A program made the position numbers and the translations under genes. Positions 1-10,030 of a stretch of DNA of 64,000 nucleotides are shown one piece after another (the first letter of the stretch is position 1; every line of letters begins with the position of its first letter). A model generated the notes under the pieces. It was not told the origin of the DNA. It did not search any database and saw only the letters and a list, made by a program, of their open reading frames with translations. This stretch comes from Flavobacterium limnophilum (GTDB lineage: Bacteria; Bacteroidota; Bacteroidia; Flavobacteriales; Flavobacteriaceae): contig NZ_CP114289.2 of assembly GCF_027111315.2 (NCBI RefSeq), positions 372,001 through 436,000 on the forward strand. The letters are read 5' to 3'.

Positions 1-2843
1 GGTGTTACCACACTTGCTGTACAAGTTCCCGTTCCAACATTTTGTGAAATATTTGTTGGGCAAGTAATTATAGGATTCACATTGTCGGTTACGGTTACCG
101 TTTGATTTGCCGTTGCGGTATTTCCCGAACCATCGGTTACTGTCCAAATTACGGTTGTATTGCCCAAAGGGAAGGCTGCAGGAGCATTATTGGTTACCGA
201 AGCCACGGAACAATTATCTGCGGTTGTAGGTGTTCCAAGAGCTACGCTGGTTGCTGTGCAAGCCGTGTTGGTTGTTGTGTTTATGGTTGCGGGAGCGGTG
301 ATTGTTGGGTTGATATTGTCGGTTACTGTTACTGTTTGGTTAGCCGTTGCGGTATTTCCCGAGCCATCGGTTACTGTCCAAATTACGGTTGTATTGCCCA
401 AAGGGTAAGCTGCAGGAGCATTATTGGTTACCGAAGCCACGGAACAATTATCACCGGTTGTTGGTGTTCCAAGAGTTATTCCGGTTGCGGTGCAAGCCGT
501 GTTGGTCGTGGTGTTTATGGTTGCGGGAGCCGTGATTGTTGGATTTACATTGTCGGTTACGGTTACCGTTTGGTTAGCCGTTGCGGTATTTCCCGAACCA
601 TCGGTTACTGTCCAAATTACGGTTGTATTGCCCAAAGGGTAAGCTGCAGGAGCATTATTGGTTACCGAAGCCACGGAACAATTATCACCGGTTGTCGGTG
701 TTCCAAGAGCGACTCCTGTTGCTGTGCAAGCGGTGTTGGTGGTTGTGGCAATATTTGCTGGAGCGGTAATTGTCGGATTGATGTTGTCAACAACGGTTAT
801 GGTATAAGAACAGGTTGCAAAATTGCCAGCGGCATCTTCTACTCGGTATGTTGCAGTAGTAATTCCTAAATTAAATACTTTGGTTCCTAAATTATTGATT
901 CCTGTTGCTGCTGAATTGGCAATAGTTGCTCCGGTCAAAGCCCAAGTCAATTTGGTTACGGAACAATTGTCGGCCGTGGTTGGATTTGGTGAGACCACAC
1001 TTGCTGTACAAGTTCCCGCGCCAACATTTTGTGAAATATTTGTTGGGCAAGTAATTGTAGGATTTACATTGTCGGTTACGGTTACCGTTTGATTTACCGT
1101 TGCGGTATTTCCAGAGCCATCGGTTACTGTCCAAGTTACGGTTGTATTGCCCAAAGTGAAAGCTGCAGGAGCATCATTGGTTACCGAAGCCACGGAACAA
1201 TTATCACTGGTTGTAGGTGTTCCAAGAGTTATTCCGGTTGCGGTGCAAGCTGTGTTGGTTGTCGTGTTTATGGTTGCGGGAGCCGAGATTATTGGATTTA
1301 CATTGTCGGTTACGGTTACCGTTTGGTTAGCCGTTGCGGTATTTCCTGAACCATCGGTTACTGTCCAAATTACGGTTGTATTGCCCAAAGTGAAAGCTGC
1401 AGGAGCATCATTGGTTACCGAAGCCACGGAACAATTATCACTGGTTGTAGGTGTTCCAAGAGTTATTCCGGTTGCGGTGCAAGCTGTGTTGGTTGTCGTG
1501 TTTATGGTTGCGGGAGCGGTGATTGTTGGGTTGATATTGTCGGTTACTGTTACTGTTTGGTTAGCCGTTGCGGTATTTCCTGAACCATCGGTTACTGTCC
1601 AAATTACGGTTGTATTGCCCAAAGTGAAAGCTGCAGGAGCATCATTGGTTACCGAAGCCACGGAACAATTGTCGGCTGTAATTGGAGTTCCAAGAGCGAC
1701 TCCGGTTGCTGTGCAAGCTGTGTTGGTTATCGTGTTTATGGTTGTTGGAGCCGTGATTGTTGGATTTACATTGTCGGTTACGGTTACCGTTTGATTTGCC
1801 GTAGCAGTATTTCCCGAACCATCGGTAACAGTCCAAGTTACGATTGTATTGCCCAATGGGAAAGCGGCAGGAGCATTATTGGTTACCGAAGCCACGGAAC
1901 AATTATCACCGGTTGTCGGTGTTCCAAGAGCGACTCCGGTTGCTGTGCAAGCCGTGTTGGTTGTCGTGTTTATTGTTGTTGGAGCCGTTATTGTTGGATT
2001 TACATTGTCGGTTACGGTTACCGTGTAAGAACAAGTTGCGGTGTTGTTTTCGGCGTCTGAAGCAATATAAGTAACGGTTGTTGTTCCTAAATTAAATATC
2101 TGTGTTCCCAAGTTGTTGATTCCTGTTGTTGCTGAATTGGCAATGGTTGCTCCAGTCAAAGCCCAAGTCAATTTGGTTACGGAACAATTGTTTCCTATGG
2201 TTGGATTAGCTGATGTTATACTTGCTGTACAAGTTCCGATATCGACATTTTGCGAGATATTTGTAGGGCAAGTGACGGTAGGATTGATTATTGTGAAATT
2301 TGCTTGAAAATTATTTCCTGAATTGTTTGTGAATTTTTGAAGATCACAATTTCCGGAACCTAGATCACCTTTGGATTCATAATAAATTTCGAGGGTATAA
2401 TTGCCGGCACTTAAACCATTTGTGAAATCTATATTTAAAGCATAATCTTTCCATTTTTGTTCGCTATTTAAATTGGAACAAGAACCAATTCCATCATCGA
2501 AAATACTGGCTGTACAATTGTAAACATTATTCAAAGAAATTGAATTAAAGCTTCCAGACGGAAGGCCTGTTGGATAAACACGCCAAAAAAGGGAACTATT
2601 GCAAATATTTCCTGTACCGCTTTTCCATGTTTTTATTTCGCCTGCGGTTATTTTGGCACAGCTAGAATTAATTCCAAAAGTACCCAGATTTGAGCCATTG
2701 AATGGGGTTAATCCAATATCACCAGAGGTATTGTAAAGTGTAGTGTTAATTTGTATTCCAGATGCGAATTGGCCAAAATCCTGTCCATACCCGAATGAAT
2801 AGCTAAAAAATAATGCAAATATGAAAAAGTAGTTTTTCTTCAT
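1..2843 (-). CDS. HYR-repeat giant secreted protein (C-terminus outside window)
   Basis: The reading frame opens at ATG 2843 and stays open to the window edge, giving 947 codons with no stop, so the protein is C-terminally incomplete here. It begins with a signal peptide (MKKNYFFIFALFFSYSFGYG). A unique region of about 160 residues follows, then tandem Ig-like HYR modules. Two module types are visible. A short type of 78 residues (234 bp) carries conserved NTACTATG, DNCSVASVTN and TWTVTDGSGNTATANQ. A longer type of about 98 residues carries CPTNISQNV and TKLTWALTGATIANSA. From the N-terminus the order is long, four short, long, three short, long. Each module has two Cys, as in HYR domains. 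By family the role is adhesion or cell-surface binding. A T9SS C-terminal signal is likely beyond the edge, by analogy with the two neighbours, but is not visible. Confidence 0.85.
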   Translation of the reverse strand, partial: MKKNYFFIFALFFSYSFGYGQDFGQFASGIQINTTLYNTSGDIGLTPFNGSNLGTFGINSSCAKITAGEIKTWKSGTGNICNSSLFWRVYPTGLPSGSFNSISLNNVYNCTASIFDDGIGSCSNLNSEQKWKDYALNIDFTNGLSAGNYTLEIYYESKGDLGSGNCDLQKFTNNSGNNFQANFTIINPTVTCPTNISQNVDIGTCTASITSANPTIGNNCSVTKLTWALTGATIANSATTGINNLGTQIFNLGTTTVTYIASDAENNTATCSYTVTVTDNVNPTITAPTTINTTTNTACTATGVALGTPTTGDNCSVASVTNNAPAAFPLGNTIVTWTVTDGSGNTATANQTVTVTDNVNPTITAPTTINTITNTACTATGVALGTPITADNCSVASVTNDAPAAFTLGNTTVIWTVTDGSGNTATANQTVTVTDNINPTITAPATINTTTNTACTATGITLGTPTTSDNCSVASVTNDAPAAFTLGNTTVIWTVTDGSGNTATANQTVTVTDNVNPIISAPATINTTTNTACTATGITLGTPTTSDNCSVASVTNDAPAAFTLGNTTVTWTVTDGSGNTATVNQTVTVTDNVNPTITCPTNISQNVGAGTCTASVVSPNPTTADNCSVTKLTWALTGATIANSAATGINNLGTKVFNLGITTATYRVEDAAGNFATCSYTITVVDNINPTITAPANIATTTNTACTATGVALGTPTTGDNCSVASVTNNAPAAYPLGNTTVIWTVTDGSGNTATANQTVTVTDNVNPTITAPATINTTTNTACTATGITLGTPTTGDNCSVASVTNNAPAAYPLGNTTVIWTVTDGSGNTATANQTVTVTDNINPTITAPATINTTTNTACTATSVALGTPTTADNCSVASVTNNAPAAFPLGNTTVIWTVTDGSGNTATANQTVTVTDNVNPIITCPTNISQNVGTGTCTASVVT
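79..2010 (-). repeat. 234-bp tandem HYR-encoding repeats interrupted by a longer module
   Basis: Seven nearly identical 234-bp units lie in two blocks (about 79-780 and 1075-2010), separated by one unit of about 294 bp. Landmarks such as CCATCGGTTACTGTCC recur at exact 234-bp steps (for example near 368, 602, 1352 and 1586). Units differ by only a few bases, which points to recent duplication or gene conversion. The spacing is a multiple of three, so unit gain or loss keeps the frame open. Confidence 0.9.
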
Positions 2844-3217
2844 AGTATTTACATTTTAAAATCAAAAATCTAAGGTTTAGGTTTGATTTTGTTTGTAGTT
2901 ATCTCAAAGTTAGGTATTTATGTAGATATATTGATGGATTAATTTTTTATTCCGATTAACGGATTTGTTTAATCGATAAAATGCTTTCTTAACAATTTAT
3001 TTTTTTGTTTTTATATAAAACCTGTTTTTCTTTTTTTTGAATATTTTTTTGTTTAAAAAAAGGACTTTTTAGGTAAAATAAAATTCGGTTCTATTTTTGT
3101 TGTAGTAAATTGATTTTAAAATTGTTAAATAATTTTAAAAGTGTTTTTGATTCAATTTGTAACATATAAAAAAAAGCTGCCCATAAGGAACAACTTTAAT
3201 TTTTGGATTATTTGATT
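2844..3217. other. Intergenic region between two giant surface-protein genes
   Basis: This AT-rich stretch of 374 bases has no credible gene. It must hold the promoter of the HYR gene. A minus-strand TAACTTTG at 2912-2905 matches the Bacteroidota -7 box, but no TTG box sits 17-19 bases upstream, so this is only a candidate. The terminator of the upstream gene is listed separately. Confidence 0.4.
3168..3198 (-). terminator. Probable intrinsic terminator after the 2160-aa surface protein gene
   Basis: On the minus strand AAAGTTG pairs with CAGCTTT (one G-U pair) around a loop of about ten bases and is followed by a run of T. It lies about 20 bases past the stop codon. Confidence 0.5.
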
Positions 3218-6200
3218 TTAGGGAATAATGATTTTTTTGCTGCTTTCGCCATTTGTAGTTTTGACTTTGGCAATATAAATTCCAGAAGGCATATTTTTTA
3301 TTGGAATTCGAATATTTTGTTGATCTTGATTTTCAATTTTCCAAGAGGAAATGGATTGACCAAGAATATTGTAAAGACTCACTTTTTCAACGTTGACATC
3401 CAATAAGTTGTTGTTTATTAGAAGCATATTTCCATTTTGAATAGGCGTGATTTCGATACTGTCAATTGAATGCTGTTCGACTTTTAGTGTTTTATCCATA
3501 AATCGAAGCGAGAATCGAGAATCATCCGTACCCACTGGCAAAACAACTTCATAGGCTTGTTCTCTAATGTTGTGATAGGTGTCTGAAAGATTGTCATGTA
3601 TAAAAATGGGTTGATCTGGAGGAATATTTTCCAAAGCATCAATCACGAATGACACTTTGCCTTCGATATCAGCTTTTACGCCAATTGGGAGCGAGGCATT
3701 TGCATCAAAAAAGCCTACGCCTTGAATTACTAATTGGTTTTCTCTCACCAAAAAGCACATATCGTTTGGAAAATCATCGATGTTTAAGGCATCATAACCA
3801 TAATCTATTTCGCTTGTCGCTTTTTCATTCATGAATCCCAACAAAACTTGACGATGGTAGGCATTGTTGGTATTGTATCCCAAGCGAATTTTCATAAAAT
3901 TCTCGGCAACAATTTGGTCATTGTTATTGCTTCCCAATGTTTGTGTTTTTTTATTGGAGCTAGTTCTAAACAGACTATTCGAAACTCCTGTTTCGTCTTC
4001 TTTATGAAAACCTCTTTGGCTATTTTTAAATGTAACTGTTCCACCAGTGGTTAAATTTCCATTGACGAAAAATCCTTGTCCCACGGGAACGAATTGTTCT
4101 GGAATTCTAGTGCTGGAGCCTAGGCCACTAATTAATGTTGGCGAAACGGGAGCTACTCCGCCAATAAGATTTCTTTCGGCATATCCACCTTGATAATCTT
4201 TTAAAATATGAGTGTTGTTGGTAGTGTAATGTTCCCAGAAATACAAAGTGCCATCTATGGAACCTGAATTGTCGTTTATAAATGCTGTTGCATCCAAAGC
4301 CGACGGATAAGGATTTCCTGTAAGCAATAATTGATCTATGTCAACGTAGTTCGTGGTTATCGACCCATTATTTGGTTTTCCGGTAAAGACATAATTTTGG
4401 GATACTGAAGCTCCACTTCCTTTCAAGGTAAATCCTTGGCCCACTCGGATTGGGGTGGTTTCCTGTATTTGATTCCAATTGGAATAAGCATTGGCATAAT
4501 TGTCAAAAGTATAGAGCCAGTATCTTGCCAAACTTATGGGTGACGTTGGAGCACCATCATAACCGCTTGTCCAGTTGATATTTGCTGGAGCTGAAGGATT
4601 TGTCCCGTCTTTCATTACACCGTTAACAGAATAATTGTTGTTGTTGCTCATAATGTTTATAGGACTTACCGGTGAACTCCAATAGTTGTAATTGTATAGA
4701 TTGGATTGTCCTTGTTGGTCTCTTTCGATGAAACCGGAACTGGTGACGTCTAAATCGCTTTCTGTAGTTTGTACCAATTGTGATTTTCCAACCAAATCTA
4801 TTTTCCCGTCTAATTTCAGATACCAATCATTTTGTGTTTTGTTGTCATTATTGATTAAGATGGTTTTTCCTGAATCGACAAGCATACCTAAATCAATGTT
4901 GTTTGAGGTTTCCGTAATATCGTGTTGCACTTTTACAATAGACCAGTCTTGATCCATTATGTCCATTCCCCGGATTTCTTTTGTTGGGCTGTTTACTGCT
5001 GTTGCAAAATCTCCGGTTCGCTCTGTCAAGAAAGGCATTGGAGCTTGTTGCACATAAATATTTTTGTGGTTGTATATTTTTGTACCCGTAACGTCAATGG
5101 CTGGAGTGGTCAAGTCATCGATAATATCGTCTTTGTAATTGTCCATTCTGTAATAACGCAACAAATTAGCGAAAGGCAAAGAAGCTGGTGATGTAGCCAC
5201 GTTTTTAGGAACAATTTCTCCTCTAATTTCGGAGCCAAAGTCTTTGATTTCTTGGTACACCATTCTTTGCAATTGAGAATCAGTCAAAGCGGCATTAAAA
5301 ACACGTACTTCGTCTATTTTTCCCTTGAAGTATTTGTCGTTTGCAGAAGGGTTTTTTCCGATTGTCAATAGTGATGCATCAGCCGAAATGGCTCCAGCAG
5401 CGGCTTGAGTGAGCACTAAATTCCCGTTTAAATATAATTTCAAATTCCCGCCACCGTAAACTGCCGCCACGTTATACCATTGCGATACATTTAATGCGGC
5501 GTTGTAAGTTGCTGTAGTGCCATTTACAACTGCTTCCAGTTTCTTGGTACTTGAAATTCGGATTTGGAAATTATTTTGACCTACAATAATTCCATCGCTG
5601 GCGAAAGCTGAATTTAAATCAATCCAGGCCATAAGTGAAGCATTGGATAAACCACCAAGAATTGCGGTGCTTTGCCCATAATCATTTCGACCATCGAAGT
5701 CCAAAAATAATTTGGTATGCAAATCTCTTGGCGAACCAAAATAAGCAGTATTGGTATCGAATGCGTCTAGAATACCGTCTTTGTCTATGTCGGTTGTGCC
5801 ATCTATAATTCCATCGCCATTCGTGTCTAATGTTTTGTAGTCATAAATCAAAAGGGTGTTGGTTATGTCAAATGTGGTTCCATTTGATTTGACATCAAGA
5901 TAATCTGGAATTCCGTCACCATCAGTATCATTTAGATAGGTTGTGGCAGGATTTGCATTTGCAATTCCTTGGGATAAATTTCCGTATTGACTGCTAAAAG
6001 TACCTCCAGTTCCATAATCATAAATATCCAATATCCCGTCACCAAAACCTTCGACAACCGTATCGCCATTCGTGTCTTTGCTTCTGAAAGTTTCTGATTC
6101 TGGACCATCGCCCACGCCATCACCATTGATGTCGCCGTCGCCATTAACGTAACCCGTTACAGCATTTGTGTTTCCTGCACCCGATTCATCCACATCAAAA

Positions 6201-9200
6201 AGACTGTCGTTGTCGCTGTCCAAATCAATGTAATTTGGAATGCCGTCTCCGTCAGAATCCAATGCTTGTACTGCAGCTGTAGGTTCAGCGCTATCGAGTA
6301 AACCATTGGCGTTAGCATCTACCCAAGCTGTGTCAATTTTTCCTTTTCCGTTGCTTGTGTTCCCCAATCCAGCTTCAATAACATCTTCGATTCCATCGTT
6401 GTCTGCATCTAAATCAAAGACATCGGCTACTCCATCATTGTCTAAATCGCATAATTGTTGGGTAATTAATATGTCATCCAATGCTAAATCATTTCCAATA
6501 CCCCCCGTTTCATTATTGATAAATATTACTTTAAAGGTATTCACGCTAAAGGTTAAATTTGCCGTGAATTGTTGCCAATTGCCAGATAGATTTCCGGCAG
6601 TTGTTGGTGCAATTGCAAGTGTATTTATAGTTTGCAAAACGTTGTCGTTAATGTCCCTGAATTCAACCCTGATGTTTGGTCTTAAACGAGTGGCAATGTT
6701 TGGAGCATCAGTTCGGTCAAGATTAAGTACCCAAAAACTATAGGTAATCGGGATGTTGGGCAAAGCTCCCGTAATCAATGCCGTATAGAAAATTCCGGGT
6801 GTGTATGAGGCATTAAATATAGCCATTCGCCCATTTACATCACCAGTGTGGTCCACTCCTTTGTACCAGAACTGGTCAGCCCAAGACGCTACTTGTGCAC
6901 TGGAACCCACGGTGTATTTACCATCATTTAACTCTGTGCTTAAGCCGCTGCCTTCCACATCGGTAGGGGTAGAGGCGTCTTGAAAACTATAAGATGTTGT
7001 GGCTTCATAAGTGGTATTGATGGTTGTTCTGCTTCCAGACCCAAAAGTTTCGTTCAAGAACTTATAATTTACCTTGTGTCCATTCGAATTGTTGCAATTG
7101 GTTTCTTCGGTTATGTCTCGAATACCGTCATTGTCATCATCAACATCAACATTGTCGAATACTCCATCTTCATCACTGTCAAAATAAGTTTGTATTGCAG
7201 TTCCTTGAATAGTAAAAGTATAGGAACTTTCGTCAGAATCATTATTGGCGATTGTTACTATTGCTGTTCTTGATGTAGGGGCGAGAACGTTTGTTGGATT
7301 AAATTGAATTGAAAATGAGGTTGTGCCCAGACTGGTTACTGGAGTTGTGGGTTGGCTTGTGACCGTAAAATCAGCACTTCCTGAAACGCTAACCAGGGGA
7401 GTTCCACTTAAACTTAAATTGCTGCCACCATAATTTCGGATAGTAAATGTTTTTACTGTATTGGTTAAAATTTGATTACTGCCAAAATCAGTAAAATCGT
7501 CTATTGATGGTGTGCTGTCGCCATTTACAATTGAATTTGAGTTTCCTTGTACGTCAATTTCTGAAACGCCCGCTGCTGTTGCAATCCCATTACCTTCAAT
7601 TGAAAAGTTATAAGTTCCTTCAGAGGCATCACTGTTGACTATTGAAATTGTGGCACTTCTTGCTCCAGTTCCAGTTGGAGTGAAAGTTATGGTAAATGTG
7701 GTTTGGCTTGTTCCTGCTATTGAAGAAGTGATAGAAGAAGCGACAAATTCGCTTGAATTTACTCCTGTTATTGTTCTGGATGTAATACTCAAACTGGCTG
7801 TTCCTGTATTTTTGATAGTATATGTTCTTACTAATGGAGAACCCACAAAAGAATCTCCTAAATTGGTGAAGTTTGATGTTGAGGTAAAAGTACTATTGTC
7901 AGGTATTGAATTGCTGTTTCCTAAAATGTCAATTTCTGCTGCAGCTCCAAATACAACTCCGGTTCCCCTGATATTAAAATTATATGGATTTTCATTACTG
8001 TCATTATTTACTATAGAAATTGCTGCATTTCTTGTTCCGGCTGTTGCGGTATTGAAAGTTATGGCAAAGGTCGTAGAACTTCCTGGCGCTACTGTTGCAC
8101 TTGGAGAAGTTGAGATAGAAAAATCGGCCGCGGCGGTTCCTGAAAATGTGATGGCGCCAATGGTCAAAGTAGTCGATCCTGTATTATAAATGGAGTAATT
8201 TCGTGTGGTGGGAGTTCCAGTGTAATTCTCTCCAAATTCAGTAAAATCGGGAATGTTATAAGCGGTATCGCCATCAGGAATATAAGTCGAGTTTGCTAGA
8301 ATAGCTATTTCGGAACCGGCATTCAATGCAGCTGCCGTAGATTGAATTTTAAAATCATACGCAGCTTCGTTGCTGTCGTTATTGTTGATAGTCAATATTG
8401 CGGATCGAAGTCCAGCAGTAGCTGTATTAAACGTAACCACAAATGTTGAAGAGGTTCCAGCTGCAATTGTGGTGCTAGGAGGTGTAGTCACTGTAAAATC
8501 TCCAGGATTCAATCCTGAGAAAGCAATGGAACTAACCGTTAATGCTCCAGCACCCGTGTTTTGGATTAGAAAAGTTTTTGAAATGGGTGTTCCTACAACA
8601 CTTTCTCCAAAGTCTGTAAAATCGATATACTGTGGGGTTATGTCGCCATCTCCAATAGAATAGGTGTTTCCTTGAACGTTTATTTCGGGGTAATTTACCG
8701 TGGCCACAACTGGTATTCGGGGCGATGAAATACAACCGCCATTGTTTACTTCTAAATAATAAGTTGTGTTTGTTGTTATACTTGGAGTAGTATAACTAGT
8801 TCCTGTTCCTAGTAAACTACCGCCTGTAAGTGCAGAATACCAAGAAATAGTTCCTGCCGATGCTGTTGCACCTAAAGTAACTGTTCCGGCTAGATCCCTA
8901 GAATTGGGTATTGTACTTGTGATTTTTGGGCTAATAATGGGACTTACGGCTAAAGTTCTTGCAGTTCCTGTACCACAAGTATTTGAAGGGGTAACTGTAA
9001 TAGTTCCAGTATTTCCATTGGTTGTTACGGTAACAGAATTAGTTGTCCCGCCAGCAGTTTGTGACCAACCCGAAGGGAAAGTCCAATTGTATGTTGTTCC
9101 AGCAACATTGGTTACACTATAAATTTGGGAAGTTCCAGAGCAAGGCGATGCACTTCCTGTAATTGTGCTGGGTTGTGCCGGTATTGTGATTAAAGTTGAT

Positions 9201-9700
9201 GTTAATGTGTTTGTTAATGTTGTCCCGGTTGTTAATCCAGCAATAGTTCCTGATCCTGATTTTGTAATGTTTACTGCACCAGATGCCGCTGTAGCTCTTA
9301 TTTGTATTCCTGCAATGGTCATGACATCAAGTTGTGTGGTTCCGGTAGAGCTGTATGTTATCGTAATTTGCGTAGCCGAGTTTACTATTCCAGCTGCAGC
9401 TGTAATGTTTTTTCCAGCTGCAAATGTTACAGTTGGATTAACAGTTGTGTCAAATTGGAAATTTGCAGGTGCAGTAAGCACTATAGTTCCGCCTACAGCA
9501 GCCGAAAAGTCACTACCGCTACCTTCAGTAATTACAATGTTTCCTAAAGTGGAGTAGCTTGATGGGAAAGAACAAGTTGATATGGTTAAAGAGGGTTTGG
9601 TAATAGTTACAGTTGCATTTGCCATATTATTAAAGACTAAACTTAATAATATCACTAATGAGAAAGGTAATTTTCTATAAAGTAGAGTATTTTTTTTCAT
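3218..9700 (-). CDS. T9SS-secreted multidomain surface protein (choice-of-anchor D, TSP3, LamG), 2160 aa
   Basis: The signal peptide covers about residues 1-29. A beta-rich N-terminal domain follows. Next come a PKD-like segment (about 175-255, TYNWTFPSGW) and an Ig-like segment (about 255-340, SWYSALTGGSLLGTG). Four choice-of-anchor D modules of about 115 residues follow (about 340-830), each opening with an E-I-x-I/V-x-G-N-like motif and ending near NNDSNE. TSP3-like Asp-rich calcium repeats start near 837 (DSDEDGVFDNVDVDDDNDG) and recur to about 1300, around a jelly-roll-like region. A LamG/concanavalin-like domain lies at about 1328-1480 (FDGRNDYG, KIDEVRVFN). The last 75 residues form a type A T9SS sorting domain (LYNILGQ, PSGIYIAKV, KKIIIP). 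The role is inferred to be a surface or secreted adhesin. From the LamG domain onward it closely resembles the next gene upstream. Confidence 0.88.
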   Translation of the reverse strand: MKKNTLLYRKLPFSLVILLSLVFNNMANATVTITKPSLTISTCSFPSSYSTLGNIVITEGSGSDFSAAVGGTIVLTAPANFQFDTTVNPTVTFAAGKNITAAAGIVNSATQITITYSSTGTTQLDVMTIAGIQIRATAASGAVNITKSGSGTIAGLTTGTTLTNTLTSTLITIPAQPSTITGSASPCSGTSQIYSVTNVAGTTYNWTFPSGWSQTAGGTTNSVTVTTNGNTGTITVTPSNTCGTGTARTLAVSPIISPKITSTIPNSRDLAGTVTLGATASAGTISWYSALTGGSLLGTGTSYTTPSITTNTTYYLEVNNGGCISSPRIPVVATVNYPEINVQGNTYSIGDGDITPQYIDFTDFGESVVGTPISKTFLIQNTGAGALTVSSIAFSGLNPGDFTVTTPPSTTIAAGTSSTFVVTFNTATAGLRSAILTINNNDSNEAAYDFKIQSTAAALNAGSEIAILANSTYIPDGDTAYNIPDFTEFGENYTGTPTTRNYSIYNTGSTTLTIGAITFSGTAAADFSISTSPSATVAPGSSTTFAITFNTATAGTRNAAISIVNNDSNENPYNFNIRGTGVVFGAAAEIDILGNSNSIPDNSTFTSTSNFTNLGDSFVGSPLVRTYTIKNTGTASLSITSRTITGVNSSEFVASSITSSIAGTSQTTFTITFTPTGTGARSATISIVNSDASEGTYNFSIEGNGIATAAGVSEIDVQGNSNSIVNGDSTPSIDDFTDFGSNQILTNTVKTFTIRNYGGSNLSLSGTPLVSVSGSADFTVTSQPTTPVTSLGTTSFSIQFNPTNVLAPTSRTAIVTIANNDSDESSYTFTIQGTAIQTYFDSDEDGVFDNVDVDDDNDGIRDITEETNCNNSNGHKVNYKFLNETFGSGSRTTINTTYEATTSYSFQDASTPTDVEGSGLSTELNDGKYTVGSSAQVASWADQFWYKGVDHTGDVNGRMAIFNASYTPGIFYTALITGALPNIPITYSFWVLNLDRTDAPNIATRLRPNIRVEFRDINDNVLQTINTLAIAPTTAGNLSGNWQQFTANLTFSVNTFKVIFINNETGGIGNDLALDDILITQQLCDLDNDGVADVFDLDADNDGIEDVIEAGLGNTSNGKGKIDTAWVDANANGLLDSAEPTAAVQALDSDGDGIPNYIDLDSDNDSLFDVDESGAGNTNAVTGYVNGDGDINGDGVGDGPESETFRSKDTNGDTVVEGFGDGILDIYDYGTGGTFSSQYGNLSQGIANANPATTYLNDTDGDGIPDYLDVKSNGTTFDITNTLLIYDYKTLDTNGDGIIDGTTDIDKDGILDAFDTNTAYFGSPRDLHTKLFLDFDGRNDYGQSTAILGGLSNASLMAWIDLNSAFASDGIIVGQNNFQIRISSTKKLEAVVNGTTATYNAALNVSQWYNVAAVYGGGNLKLYLNGNLVLTQAAAGAISADASLLTIGKNPSANDKYFKGKIDEVRVFNAALTDSQLQRMVYQEIKDFGSEIRGEIVPKNVATSPASLPFANLLRYYRMDNYKDDIIDDLTTPAIDVTGTKIYNHKNIYVQQAPMPFLTERTGDFATAVNSPTKEIRGMDIMDQDWSIVKVQHDITETSNNIDLGMLVDSGKTILINNDNKTQNDWYLKLDGKIDLVGKSQLVQTTESDLDVTSSGFIERDQQGQSNLYNYNYWSSPVSPINIMSNNNNYSVNGVMKDGTNPSAPANINWTSGYDGAPTSPISLARYWLYTFDNYANAYSNWNQIQETTPIRVGQGFTLKGSGASVSQNYVFTGKPNNGSITTNYVDIDQLLLTGNPYPSALDATAFINDNSGSIDGTLYFWEHYTTNNTHILKDYQGGYAERNLIGGVAPVSPTLISGLGSSTRIPEQFVPVGQGFFVNGNLTTGGTVTFKNSQRGFHKEDETGVSNSLFRTSSNKKTQTLGSNNNDQIVAENFMKIRLGYNTNNAYHRQVLLGFMNEKATSEIDYGYDALNIDDFPNDMCFLVRENQLVIQGVGFFDANASLPIGVKADIEGKVSFVIDALENIPPDQPIFIHDNLSDTYHNIREQAYEVVLPVGTDDSRFSLRFMDKTLKVEQHSIDSIEITPIQNGNMLLINNNLLDVNVEKVSLYNILGQSISSWKIENQDQQNIRIPIKNMPSGIYIAKVKTTNGESSKKIIIP

Positions 9701-10030
9701 AACGTTATTATCAATTAATCGTCAGAATCTCTTTTTGTAAAAATAAATTTTGTTACAAGCTCATTTTCAATTCATAAAGGTATTTATAATCATTTTAAAA
9801 CCAGACAAAAGGCTTAAATAATCGACTAAATACACATTGTTAGATATTATATAAGAAAATGCTTTTTTTTATGATAAGGTAAATATATGGTTGCGTATTA
9901 AAATTATGGAATAAAAAAAAACCTCTTGACTCCAAGATGTAGGAGAGAAGAGGTTTTTAATTTTTTAAAGGTAATTTGTTGAAAATCAATTGTATTTACA
10001 CTGGTGTTTCATTTTTTTTTGATCAAGTAA
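9701..10030. other. Intergenic region between the two paralogous surface-protein genes
   Basis: This AT-rich stretch of 330 bases shows no gene. It holds the terminator of the upstream gene (9913-9958). It presumably also holds the promoter of the 2160-aa gene, but no full TTG-N17-19-TAnnTTTG match was found. Confidence 0.5.
9913..9958 (-). terminator. Intrinsic terminator after the 2311-aa surface protein gene
   Basis: AAAAACCTCTT (9916-9926) and AAGAGGTTTTT (9948-9958) form a perfect 11-bp stem. On the minus strand the stem runs directly into eight T. It ends transcription about 70 bases past the stop at 10031. Confidence 0.85.

Noticed and set aside
79..2010. Possible CRISPR-like array suggested by regular repeats
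   Set aside because: Repeat length is 234 bp with no unique spacers, the units encode HYR domains in frame, and no cas gene is present.
102..2307. Many plus-strand open frames of 60-255 codons across the HYR gene
   Set aside because: They mirror the repeat structure of the minus-strand gene, are low-complexity (Cys, Gly, Ser or Val rich) and lack recognisable families. They are antisense shadows of repetitive coding DNA.
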